A DNA stretch of 29,837 bases from an uncultured Clostridium sp. GTDB lineage: Bacteria; Bacillota; Clostridia; TANB77; CAG-508. Positions within the stretch are counted from its first letter, which is position 1; each line of letters opens with the position of its first letter. Made by a program: the position numbers and the translations under genes. The stretch spans positions 1-29,837 of the forward strand of contig CABQAZ010000017.1 of assembly GCA_902462295.1 (NCBI GenBank), read 5' to 3'. Below the pieces are notes generated by a model. That model was not told the DNA's origin. It ran no database searches and was given only the letters and a program-made list of their open reading frames with translations. Below are positions 14,939 through 22,178 of this stretch, in pieces.

Positions 14939-15538
14939 ATGTCAATGTATTCACCATCAATAGAAAAATTAATACAAAGTTTTGAAAAATTGCCAAGTAT
15001 AGGAAATAAAACAGCAGCAAGATTAGCTTTTTATATATTAAATGCTTCTGAAGAAGAAACAAATGATTTTGTTTCTTCAATTATAAATGCAAAAAAGAAT
15101 TTAAAATATTGTAGTAAGTGTTATAATATATCAGATACAGACCCTTGTCAAATCTGCGGAAACCCTAAGAGAGAACAATCTCAAATTTGTGTTGTAGAAG
15201 ATGTTAGAGATATAATTGCAATGGAAAGAACACATGAATTTAGAGGTGTTTATCATGTTTTGCATGGTTCAATTTCACCAATGAATGGAATTGGACCAGA
15301 TGATATAAAAATTAAAGAATTGCTTGCTCGCCTTATGGATGGACAGGTTAAGGAAGTAATACTTGCAACAAACCCAAGAGTGGAGGGTGAAGCTACTGCT
15401 ATGTATTTATCAAAATTAATAAAACCTTTGGGAATAAAAGTTACAAGAATTGCTCACGGAATTCCTGTTGGTGGAGACTTAGAGTATACAGATGAAATTA
15501 CTCTTACAAAGGCACTAGAGGGAAGAAGAGAAATATAA
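14939..15538 (+). CDS. recR: Recombination mediator RecR
   Basis: RecR forms a ring that with RecO (and RecF) loads RecA on single-stranded gaps. The 199-residue protein shows the helix-hairpin-helix near LPSIGNKTAARLAFYIL (18-34), a Cys4 zinc finger (C58, C61, C70, C73), and the Toprim domain with VVEDVRDIIAME, ATNPRVEGEATAMYL and the C-terminal Walker-like part GIPVGGDLEYTDEITL. Length is standard. AAGGAG precedes the start. It is the last gene of the dnaX-ybaB-recR operon; the terminator lies at 15714-15749. Confidence 0.97.
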   Translation: MSMYSPSIEKLIQSFEKLPSIGNKTAARLAFYILNASEEETNDFVSSIINAKKNLKYCSKCYNISDTDPCQICGNPKREQSQICVVEDVRDIIAMERTHEFRGVYHVLHGSISPMNGIGPDDIKIKELLARLMDGQVKEVILATNPRVEGEATAMYLSKLIKPLGIKVTRIAHGIPVGGDLEYTDEITLTKALEGRREI

Positions 15539-15553
15539 AGAGAAGTAATTGAA

Positions 15554-15712
15554 TTATTTGGTAGCAGAAATTAAACCAAGATTGTCTCCAAGAGCACTAA
15601 AAAATGAAGCTAATATATTTAGTTCATCTGAATTAAATTCATTACTAATAAGAATTGCAAGAGAACTTGCTAATAAAATTAAATTATTACCAGAACATTC
15701 ATTAGAATTCAT
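15554..15712 (-). CDS. Small hydrophobic 52-residue protein of the DUF6774 type
   Basis: A short minus-strand gene. The product begins MNSNECSGNN, continues LILLASSLAILISNEFNSDE and LNILASFFSALGDNLGL, and ends ISATK. I recall this pattern from small Firmicute proteins: a Cys/Asn N-terminus, a helix with LASSLAI, the turn S-x-E-L, then FFSALGDNL. I recognise it as a DUF6774-like family of unknown function, from memory only. GAGGTGG (complement of 15718-15724) lies five bases ahead of the ATG. It follows the glycosyltransferase gene by 51 bases on the same strand. The opposite strand also has an open frame here, but it runs through the recR terminator and resembles nothing. Confidence 0.65.
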   Translation of the reverse strand: MNSNECSGNNLILLASSLAILISNEFNSDELNILASFFSALGDNLGLISATK

Positions 15713-15713
15713 A

Positions 15714-15749
15714 AAAGCCACCTCATTATATTGTATGAGATGGCTTTTT
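15714..15749 (+). terminator. Terminator of the dnaX-ybaB-recR operon, overlapping a minus-strand RBS
   Basis: AAAGCCACCTCA (15714-15725) and TGAGATGGCTTT (15736-15747), one mismatch, are followed by T's on the plus strand. On the minus-strand transcript the same hairpin encloses the GAGGTGG ribosome site of the 52-residue gene and would hide it. Confidence 0.8.
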
Positions 15750-15763
15750 GATATGTACTATTT

Positions 15764-16888
15764 TTAACCAAGTAAAATTTTACAAATATCTTTAGTTGAT
15801 GTTTTTTTGGAAATGAGTCTTGCTCTAATTTTCATTTCTTGCATTTTGTCTGGGTTAGAGAATAAGTTGTTTAAAATTTCTTCAACATTGTCATTTTTCT
15901 TTATCCAAATAGCTACTTTATTTTTTTCTAGATAAGTAGCATTTTCTTCTTCTTGACCAGGTATTGGATTAATTACAACTATTGGTAAACCAGAAGCTAA
16001 ACTTTCAGTTGTAGTAAGTCCTCCTGGTTTGGTAACTACTAGGTCAGAGATACTCATAAGCTCTGGTATTTTATCTGTATATTCTAAGATTTTTACGCAT
16101 TTTTGTTTGCCGACTTCGTTAACAAATTCTTCAAAACTTTCTTTCATTTTTGGATTTTTCCCTGAAATTGCTACAATTTGTATATTTTCATGACAGTTAA
16201 CGAATGATTTAAAAATTTTAAATGTTTGATTTTTTCCTAAACCGAATTCTCCACCACCAAAAAATAAAACAGTTTTTTTGTCAGGAGATAAACCAAAATT
16301 TTGTAGTGTTTTTGCTTTATCATATTTTAATAAAAATTTATTAGAAAGAGGAATACCTGTTACATAAATTTTTGAATTTGGAATACCTTTTTCATGTAAA
16401 TTTTTTTTCATATTCTCATGAGAAACAAAATAATAATCAACATATCTGTTTAAAATAAGCCATTGGTCATGTGGTGCATAATCTGTCATAACAGTTGCAA
16501 TTTTTGCATTTAATTTACCTTGTTTTTTTAAATAAGCACACATTGTAGAACCAAATGGATGTGTAGAAATTATAAGTTCAGGTTGAAAGCTTTTTAATAA
16601 TTTGTTTAGTTTTATAGATAATAGTTTATTTGATGTTGTACTGATTTGAGCAAGTGCACCATTTTGCGATTTCCAATAAACTTTTCCCCATGTTCGAGGG
16701 GCTTTTTTGGCCATTTCTGAATATGCTTTTGTTGTGACTTTGTTAACGATTTTATTAACATATTCCATACAATCTACAAGTTTTATTTCTATATCTTTAT
16801 AATTTGATTCAATATATTCTTTTATAGAACGCGCAGCAGATAGATGACCACCTCCATATGACGCGTAAAATATCATTACTTTTTTCAT
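15764..16888 (-). CDS. Diacylglycerol glycosyltransferase, MGDG synthase family (GT28)
   Basis: A membrane-associated GT-B enzyme expected to transfer glucose or galactose from UDP-sugar to diacylglycerol, making glycolipids (UgtP/YpfP-like). In the 374-residue protein, the N-terminal MGDG-synthase domain has IFYASYGGGHLSAARSIKEYI, STHPFGSTMCAYL and VMTDYAPHDQW. The C-terminal GT28 domain has VLFFGGGEFGLGK, ISDLVVTKPGGLTTTESLASGLP and the donor-site NPIPGQEEENA. A longer frame begins at 16933, but AAGGAGACC precedes the ATG at 16888. The UDP-sugar could come from the pyrophosphorylase and mutase at 6540-9606, though the genes are not adjacent. Substrate and processivity are not decided by sequence. 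Confidence 0.88.
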   Translation of the reverse strand: MKKVMIFYASYGGGHLSAARSIKEYIESNYKDIEIKLVDCMEYVNKIVNKVTTKAYSEMAKKAPRTWGKVYWKSQNGALAQISTTSNKLLSIKLNKLLKSFQPELIISTHPFGSTMCAYLKKQGKLNAKIATVMTDYAPHDQWLILNRYVDYYFVSHENMKKNLHEKGIPNSKIYVTGIPLSNKFLLKYDKAKTLQNFGLSPDKKTVLFFGGGEFGLGKNQTFKIFKSFVNCHENIQIVAISGKNPKMKESFEEFVNEVGKQKCVKILEYTDKIPELMSISDLVVTKPGGLTTTESLASGLPIVVINPIPGQEEENATYLEKNKVAIWIKKNDNVEEILNNLFSNPDKMQEMKIRARLISKKTSTKDICKILLG

Positions 16889-16942
16889 AGTAGGTCTCCT
16901 TAAATTATTTTTATTTATTTTATCATAAACCAAAAATAAATT

Positions 16943-16974
16943 GTATATTTTTTGGAAAAAAAACCAAAATATTA
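16943..16974 (+). promoter_or_regulatory. Possible SigG-type promoter of ypeB
   Basis: GTATA, 17 bases and CAAAATA resemble the forespore SigG pattern (GHATR, 17-18 bases, CATNNTA with one mismatch), placed shortly before the ypeB ribosome site. ypeB genes are forespore-expressed in Bacillus. The region is so AT-rich that this is tentative. Confidence 0.3.
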
Positions 16975-16989
16975 AGAAAGGAGGTCAAT

Positions 16990-18321
16990 ATGAAAAAAAA
17001 TAAAATTTGGATTTTAATTACAGCAGTTTCTATAATTATTGCTATAATATTGGGATATAATCTAGTTAATCAGAAATCAGCATATGCAACAACCAAAGAG
17101 AATGATTATAATATGGCTTTTTATCAAGTTGTTGAATATGTACAAAATGTAAAAACATATTTGGCAAAATCTATGATATCAAAATCTGCTGAACATGGTG
17201 CTGAAATTTTAACACAAGTATGGAGAGAGGCTAATTTAGCACAGGCATATTTAGGGATGTTGCCAATAGAAAGTCAAGAACTTGAAAATACTGAGAAATT
17301 TTTAAATCAAGTTAGTGAATATAGTTATTCATTATCAAGAAAAAATATAGAGGGTGATGGATTAACTGATGATGATATAAGCAAATTAAAAGAATTATAT
17401 AATTATAGTAATGATTTATCAAATACTTTAAATGAAATGTCTGACGAGTTGAATTCTGGAACATTAGATTGGTCAGAGTTAATGAAAAATTCAGAGGGGT
17501 CAGATATAACAGAAGTAAGTACTTTTGATGTTGTTGAAGAAAATTTTCATGAATATACAGGCTTAATTTATGATGGAGCTTTTTCAGAACACATAACAAG
17601 TTCAGAGAAAAAAGGATTGACAGGTGATGAAATAGATGAAGAGACTGCAAAAGTAAAAGCTGAGGATTTTGTTGGAAAAGATAAGATTAAAGAGACTAAA
17701 AGTAATGGATTTGTTGAAAATGGTGATATTCCAGTATTTAGATTTGAAATGACAACAAATGATAATAAAAACATTGGAATTTCAATATCCAAAAAAGGTG
17801 GACATGTTGTATTTTTGAATTATAATAGAGATGTGTCAGAAGAAAAAATAAGTGAACAAGATGCAGTAAAAAAAGGTAAAGAATATCTTATAAGTAAAGG
17901 ATTTAATGATATGCAAGAAACATATTATCTTAAAGATAATGGTTTTGTTACAGTGAATTATGCATTTAAACAAAATGATGTTGTTATATATTCAGATTTA
18001 ATTAAAGTAAAAATTGCTTTGGATAATGGTGAAATTATTGGTTTAGAAACTACGGGGTATTTAAATTGTCATTATAATAGAAATATACCAATAAATAGAA
18101 TTTCTATAGAAGATGCAAAAAAACATTTGAGTAATAATGTTCAGATTACAAGTGAGGGATTGGCAATGATTCCTACAGAGTGGAAGACTGAAAAATTTTG
18201 CTATGAGTTTAAAGGAAAAATTGAGGATATAGATTTTATCGCATATATAAATGCAGAAAGTGGAGAAGAAGAGGACATCTTGATTGTTACTAATACACCA
18301 AATGGAACTTTAACTGAATAA
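16990..18321 (+). CDS. ypeB: Spore germination protein YpeB
   Basis: YpeB is an inner-spore membrane protein that stabilises and localises the cortex-lytic enzyme SleB and is needed for cortex breakdown in germination. The 443-residue protein has an N-terminal membrane anchor (about 6-24), then a helical domain with NMAFYQVVEYVQNVKTYLAKSM, a Q-rich AQAYLGMLPIESQELEN block, and three PepSY-like repeats in the C-terminal half (about 215-440: EETAKVKAEDFVG, SEQDAVKKGKEYLIS, SIEDAKKHL), matching family architecture. AAGGAGGT precedes the ATG. SleB, normally the neighbour, is not adjacent here; it must lie elsewhere or be replaced. A terminator follows. Confidence 0.93.
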   Translation: MKKNKIWILITAVSIIIAIILGYNLVNQKSAYATTKENDYNMAFYQVVEYVQNVKTYLAKSMISKSAEHGAEILTQVWREANLAQAYLGMLPIESQELENTEKFLNQVSEYSYSLSRKNIEGDGLTDDDISKLKELYNYSNDLSNTLNEMSDELNSGTLDWSELMKNSEGSDITEVSTFDVVEENFHEYTGLIYDGAFSEHITSSEKKGLTGDEIDEETAKVKAEDFVGKDKIKETKSNGFVENGDIPVFRFEMTTNDNKNIGISISKKGGHVVFLNYNRDVSEEKISEQDAVKKGKEYLISKGFNDMQETYYLKDNGFVTVNYAFKQNDVVIYSDLIKVKIALDNGEIIGLETTGYLNCHYNRNIPINRISIEDAKKHLSNNVQITSEGLAMIPTEWKTEKFCYEFKGKIEDIDFIAYINAESGEEEDILIVTNTPNGTLTE

Positions 18322-18331
18322 AATTTATATT

Positions 18332-18380
18332 AAAACCGAGTATTAGAAAATTGAAATAAAATACCCGGTTTTAATATGTT
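18332..18380. terminator. Bidirectional terminator between ypeB and the XRE regulator
   Basis: AAAACCGAGTATT (18332-18344) pairs with AATACCCGGTTTT (ending at 18372) with one mismatch, and T-rich sequence follows. It ends ypeB and can end the converging regulator gene. Confidence 0.75.
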
Positions 18381-18597
18381 ATTTTTCATAGGGTTCTTTT
18401 TTATTTGTTTTTCCCACGATGTAGTCTATAGAAGTGTTATAAAAGTTGGATAAAATTATAGCTAGCTCTAAAGGTAAATCTCTTTTTCCAGTTTCATATA
18501 AACTATATTGTTGCTGTTTAATAGATAATATATTTGCAATATCTTTTTGAAGTAAATCTTTATCTTCTCTTAAATCTTTTAATCGTTTTAAATACAT
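18379..18597 (-). CDS. XRE-family helix-turn-helix regulator
   Basis: A compact 72-residue DNA-binding protein consisting only of a Cro/C1-type HTH: YLKRLKDLREDKDLLQKDIANIL, then the recognition helix region SIKQQQYSLYETGKRDLPLELAIILSNFY and the closing NTSIDYIVGKTN. No sensor or oligomer domain follows. The frame extends nine codons upstream, but GGAGG sits just before the ATG at 18597. It is transcribed away from the VirB6-like gene at 18771, whose promoter carries a pair of inverted half-sites. It is therefore a plausible local repressor of that operon and of itself. This link is inferred from position only. Confidence 0.88.
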   Translation of the reverse strand: MYLKRLKDLREDKDLLQKDIANILSIKQQQYSLYETGKRDLPLELAIILSNFYNTSIDYIVGKTNKKEPYEK

Positions 18598-18701
18598 ATA
18601 ATCCTCCAACATTAATATATCCATGCGAATTATTATTTATTATTTATTTTTAAAATAAATAAATAAATTAAGTATATTATATATACAGTTAAAAAAATGT
18701 A

Positions 18702-18760
18702 TTGACATTTACATTTGTTTAGTTGTAAAATAAAAACATATACAATCAAACGAATGTAAA
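18702..18760 (+). promoter_or_regulatory. Promoter with inverted half-sites before the VirB6-like gene
   Basis: TTGACA (18702-18707), an 18-base spacer and TAAAAT (18726-18731). A 13-base arm TTTACATTTGTTT (18708-18720) inside the promoter recurs inverted as AAACGAATGTAAA (18748-18760), just before AGGAG, one mismatch. The arm centres are 40 bases apart, about four helical turns. The first arm is upstream of the start site, so this is a DNA-level operator and not a leader hairpin. Confidence 0.55.
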
Positions 18761-18770
18761 AGGAGACGAA

Positions 18771-21569
18771 ATGAAAAAGACAAATACTAAGATTATATTT
18801 TTATTAATAATATTTATATTTTTGATTTTTTTGAAGCCCAATTATTCTTTAGCGCTAGATGGCACTGAGTTTGGTGGAAAAATATTAGCACCAATTATGG
18901 ATTTTTTTGCGAGTTTATGTGATGGAATAATAACCATAGCACAACAGACTGTAATGGGAAGTGATGGGGATGTAATTGTAAATATAGATAGGGCTGTTAG
19001 TATAGGGAGCATAATTGCAGCTATAGCTGTTGGATTGATTATAGTTGCTGCGGCTTTTTTTGCTGGACCAGCAGGAGGAATTGTTGCTACTATTGCATTT
19101 GTAGGAAAAACAGTAGTAATTACTGCTAAAGCAGTTGCTATAACTTATTTTGTTGTAAAAACAGCTACATCAACAATGTTACCAACATCATTTAATTTAC
19201 CTTTTATAGAACTTTCGCCTGATAATATTTTTAAAAATAAAATAGAAATGTTTGATGTAAACTTTTTTTCACCGGAAACTCCTGAAAAAAAGACAGCGTT
19301 TGGACAAACTATTGATTCTGATGAGGAGAATCATATTGCTTATAAAATGCAATCAATAATATCAAAATGGTATTATTCTTTAAGAAATATAGCTATTATT
19401 TGTTTTATGATAACTTTAATTTATATAGGAATAAGGATGATTTTAACAAGTATCGCTAATGAAAAGGCAAAATATAAGAATATGTTTATTGATTGGCTTG
19501 TAGCATTTTGTCTATTATTTGTAATACATTATATAATGATTTTTACAATGCAAATAGTGAATTCTATTACAGATTTTATATGTGTATATACAAGAAATGG
19601 TGTAGAATATATAGATATTACAGATGATAAGGTATATGACTACGTTGAAAAAATGCAAAAAGAGTTAGGAAATAGTGATGATAATACAGAAACAGATGAT
19701 GGAACATATAGCACATTGTATAAAAATTCTGATGGAGATAAAACGGTAAGATTTCCAATTGATAATTTCTTGTCTCAAGCTAGGGTTGAAATGCAATTAG
19801 CCAAAAAAGATGGAAAAGATAATTATGCAAGGATTGGATGGGGTGTTGTATATGTAATGTTGACTCTATATACAGTGGTATTTGTTTTTATATATTTGAA
19901 AAGAGTTGTATATATAGCTTTTTTAATATTAGTTTCGCCATTTGTTGTATTAACATATCCTTTAGATAGATTACGCGATGGACAAGCTCAAGGGTTTAAT
20001 ACATGGTTAAAAGAATATATATTTAATTTAGCAATTCAACCATTTCATTTGATATTATATACAATATTTGTAGATATGGCAATTGAGTTGGCAAGTAAAA
20101 GTCCGGTATATGTTTTAGTAATATTAGGATTTATGCTTCAAGCAGAAAAAATATTAAGAGAAATGTTTGGATTTAATAAGGCGAAAACACCAGGAGCATT
20201 AAGTGGAGCAATAGGAACAGGTTTGGCAATGACAGGATTACAAAAAGTTCTTGGTAGGTCACCTCATCATGTTAAGGAAAAGAAAATGCTTGATAATAAA
20301 TATGATGAAAGTGGTAATAAAAATTCAAGAATTAGAGAACAAGATATAGATAACATGTTAGCAGGAGAAGGAGCAAGTGAAACAGAAAATTCGAACTCAA
20401 GTTATTATTTAGATGGTGTAGATGGTGATTCAGGTGATAGAGAGGATGAAGAGAATAGAGAAAAAATAGATAGTAGTAATACAAATGAATATGTTAATGA
20501 AAATACTACAGATTATGGAAAAATGGTAGGATTTGAAGCAGGAAATAATTTTGGTAAAGGAAATAATGATGAACAACAAGAAAATGAAGATAATTCATCA
20601 GAGGACATTCCAATTTTAGATACAAAGATGAAAGAACCTGTTACAACACCTGATGACTCAGAGGATAAATTAATAAGTAAATCAAGAATTAATACAAATG
20701 TAAAAAGAAAAGCAAAATTCAAATTAAAGAGAGCAATTAAAGGAACTGCTAGACATTATGCTAAAAAAACAAGTGATAGAATAAAAGATTCTCATCCAAT
20801 AAGAGGTCTCGTTAGTGGAGTTTCAGCTATAACAGCAGGAACAGCTGGAGTTCTTTTAGGTGCTATGGAAGGTCCTGATAAAGCACTTAGAAATGCAGGA
20901 GTTCTGGGAGCTGTTGCATATAAAGGAACTTCAAATCGTCTTAGTATTGGAAATGACATTAAAAATGATATACAAGACAATTTTATAAAAGCGGGATATG
21001 GAAGTGATTATAACTTATATAAGCAAAATAAAGAATTCAAAGAAATAAAGAATGATATTGAAAATAGAACGATTTTAGAAGATGAATTAGGCTGGAACTC
21101 TAAAGAAATAAATGAATTTTTTAAAAAAACGATGGACGAATATATGGAAGCTGGAGTTAAACAATTAAATGATATGGTTATAGGAGAAAAATTGAAAAAA
21201 AATCAGGTTGCGAAAGATACAAAAGAAGCTATAACTATAATGTATATGGGACAAAAAGTTGGCAAAGATACTACGAAACTTACAAAAAAACAAAAACAAG
21301 AATGGAGTGAAACATTAATGGAAAGAAGTAGTACGATGTCTAAAATACAAGAACAGATAAAGAAAAAACAAAAAGAGTATAATCAACAGATTAAAGAAGT
21401 ATTAGAAAAAAAGTTAGATAAGGTAGAAGAAGATAGACAAATAGAAAAAATAAAAATACAAAGAGAAAATGATAAAGAATTAAATGGATTAAAAAAGAGT
21501 GTAGAAAATTTTCAAGATAAAACATTTGAGAAATTAGATAAGTATAGCGAATATAAATATAAGGAGTAA
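18771..21569 (+). CDS. VirB6/TrbL-like polytopic membrane protein (T4SS channel subunit)
   Basis: A 932-residue protein resembling the VirB6/TrbL-type inner-membrane channel subunits of type IV secretion in Gram-positive conjugative elements. Order: signal or membrane segment (7-28), hydrophobic Gly/Ala-rich block (75-132), two helices (206-228, 238-262), a soluble loop, two helices (357-396) and two helices (415-460) ending at the motif LQAEKILREMFGFNKAKTPG, which is typical of such proteins. The last half (about 470-932) is soluble, acidic then basic, with a Gly/Ala stretch near 680-720 and a charged coiled coil from about 850. AAGGAG precedes the ATG. No other channel gene adjoins it, and its coupling ATPase partner lies at 25515. 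Function is inferred from architecture. Confidence 0.75.
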   Translation: MKKTNTKIIFLLIIFIFLIFLKPNYSLALDGTEFGGKILAPIMDFFASLCDGIITIAQQTVMGSDGDVIVNIDRAVSIGSIIAAIAVGLIIVAAAFFAGPAGGIVATIAFVGKTVVITAKAVAITYFVVKTATSTMLPTSFNLPFIELSPDNIFKNKIEMFDVNFFSPETPEKKTAFGQTIDSDEENHIAYKMQSIISKWYYSLRNIAIICFMITLIYIGIRMILTSIANEKAKYKNMFIDWLVAFCLLFVIHYIMIFTMQIVNSITDFICVYTRNGVEYIDITDDKVYDYVEKMQKELGNSDDNTETDDGTYSTLYKNSDGDKTVRFPIDNFLSQARVEMQLAKKDGKDNYARIGWGVVYVMLTLYTVVFVFIYLKRVVYIAFLILVSPFVVLTYPLDRLRDGQAQGFNTWLKEYIFNLAIQPFHLILYTIFVDMAIELASKSPVYVLVILGFMLQAEKILREMFGFNKAKTPGALSGAIGTGLAMTGLQKVLGRSPHHVKEKKMLDNKYDESGNKNSRIREQDIDNMLAGEGASETENSNSSYYLDGVDGDSGDREDEENREKIDSSNTNEYVNENTTDYGKMVGFEAGNNFGKGNNDEQQENEDNSSEDIPILDTKMKEPVTTPDDSEDKLISKSRINTNVKRKAKFKLKRAIKGTARHYAKKTSDRIKDSHPIRGLVSGVSAITAGTAGVLLGAMEGPDKALRNAGVLGAVAYKGTSNRLSIGNDIKNDIQDNFIKAGYGSDYNLYKQNKEFKEIKNDIENRTILEDELGWNSKEINEFFKKTMDEYMEAGVKQLNDMVIGEKLKKNQVAKDTKEAITIMYMGQKVGKDTTKLTKKQKQEWSETLMERSSTMSKIQEQIKKKQKEYNQQIKEVLEKKLDKVEEDRQIEKIKIQRENDKELNGLKKSVENFQDKTFEKLDKYSEYKYKE

Positions 21570-21573
21570 TACT

Positions 21574-21690
21574 ATGAAAAATTTAATAAGAGTTATAAAA
21601 GATAATATGAAAAAAAACATAATGATAAAAGCATTGTTGATTTTAGTAATACTTATATTGTTAAGTATAGTTAGTGGGATATTTATCTAG
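21574..21690 (+). CDS. 38-residue single-pass membrane peptide
   Basis: A short reading frame directly after the VirB6-like gene, with AAGGAG overlapping that gene's stop. The peptide has a basic N-terminal half (MKNLIRVIKDNMKKNIMIKA) and one membrane helix (LLILVILILLSIVSGIFI). It is too short for family assignment. The four-base gap and good ribosome site support translation together with the upstream gene, perhaps as a small accessory of the membrane complex. Confidence 0.6.
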   Translation: MKNLIRVIKDNMKKNIMIKALLILVILILLSIVSGIFI

Positions 21691-21762
21691 AAATAATTTT
21701 TAAACATAAAATTTTGACAAAAATTGAAAAATAAAAAAAAAAATTTTGTAAATAATAATATA

Positions 21763-21785
21763 GAAAAAGTTAAATAACTTTTTTC
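21763..21785 (+). terminator. Hairpin ending the VirB6-like operon
   Basis: GAAAAAGT and ACTTTTTTC form an A/T-rich stem around TAAATA, with the T run inside the 3' arm. It lies between the membrane peptide gene and the SASP gene. Confidence 0.5.
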
Positions 21786-21831
21786 AAAGAAAGCGGTCCG
21801 TAATACAGATAAATTTGAAAGGAGACAAGAA

Positions 21832-22011
21832 ATGTCTAGAAATAGCAAATTGATATCTGAAAACTTACGAACAGAGATAGCAAAAGAATTAGGTGTTTAT
21901 GATCAAGTAAAACAAGATGGTGGAAGTTGGGAAAATGTATCTTCTAAAACATGTGGAAGTATAGTTTCAAAAGCTATAGAAATTGCAAATAGAGCTGTTG
22001 AAAATCAATAG
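21832..22011 (+). CDS. Alpha/beta-type small acid-soluble spore protein
   Basis: SASPs coat and protect spore DNA and are degraded at germination. The 59-residue product MSRNSKLISENLRTEIAKEL, then GVYDQVKQDGGSWENVSSKT, then CGSIVSKAIEIANRAVENQ, aligns with the family: helix 1 with an EIAKELGV block (the germination-protease cleavage region in relatives), a GGSW-NVSSK turn, then CGSIV-K helix 2. It is divergent: the usual NGxVGGxMVK becomes CGSIVSKAI. GGAGA precedes the ATG. It lies alone between two hairpins, so it has its own transcript, expected to be forespore-specific (SigG), though no clear SigG promoter stands out. Confidence 0.85.
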   Translation: MSRNSKLISENLRTEIAKELGVYDQVKQDGGSWENVSSKTCGSIVSKAIEIANRAVENQ

Positions 22012-22032
22012 TTTTTGGATAGGCAAAGTAAT

Positions 22033-22107
22033 AAAAAATTGATAGTATAATTATTCTGTATTCAAGCAAGTATATAATAATTATATTATCAATTTTTTGT
22101 TTTTTTT
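22033..22107 (+). terminator. Very strong terminator after the SASP gene
   Basis: A 23-bp stem (22033-22055 with 22076-22098, a single G-U) around a 20-base loop is followed by an almost pure T run to 22107. Confidence 0.9.
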
Positions 22108-22111
22108 AATA

Positions 22112-22140
22112 TTGCATATCTAAAAAAAATAGAATATAAT
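22112..22140 (+). promoter_or_regulatory. SigA promoter of murF
   Basis: TTGCAT (22112-22117), a 17-base spacer and a perfect TATAAT (22135-22140), 38 bases ahead of the start codon. Confidence 0.7.
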
Positions 22141-22178
22141 ATGAACACATAAAAATTATTGAAAAAGGGAGGAAAGTA

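Noticed and set aside
15549..15767. A 72-codon plus-strand frame after recR
   Set aside because: It runs through the recR terminator, has a TTG start with a poor ribosome site and resembles no family. The opposite strand carries a better-supported small gene.
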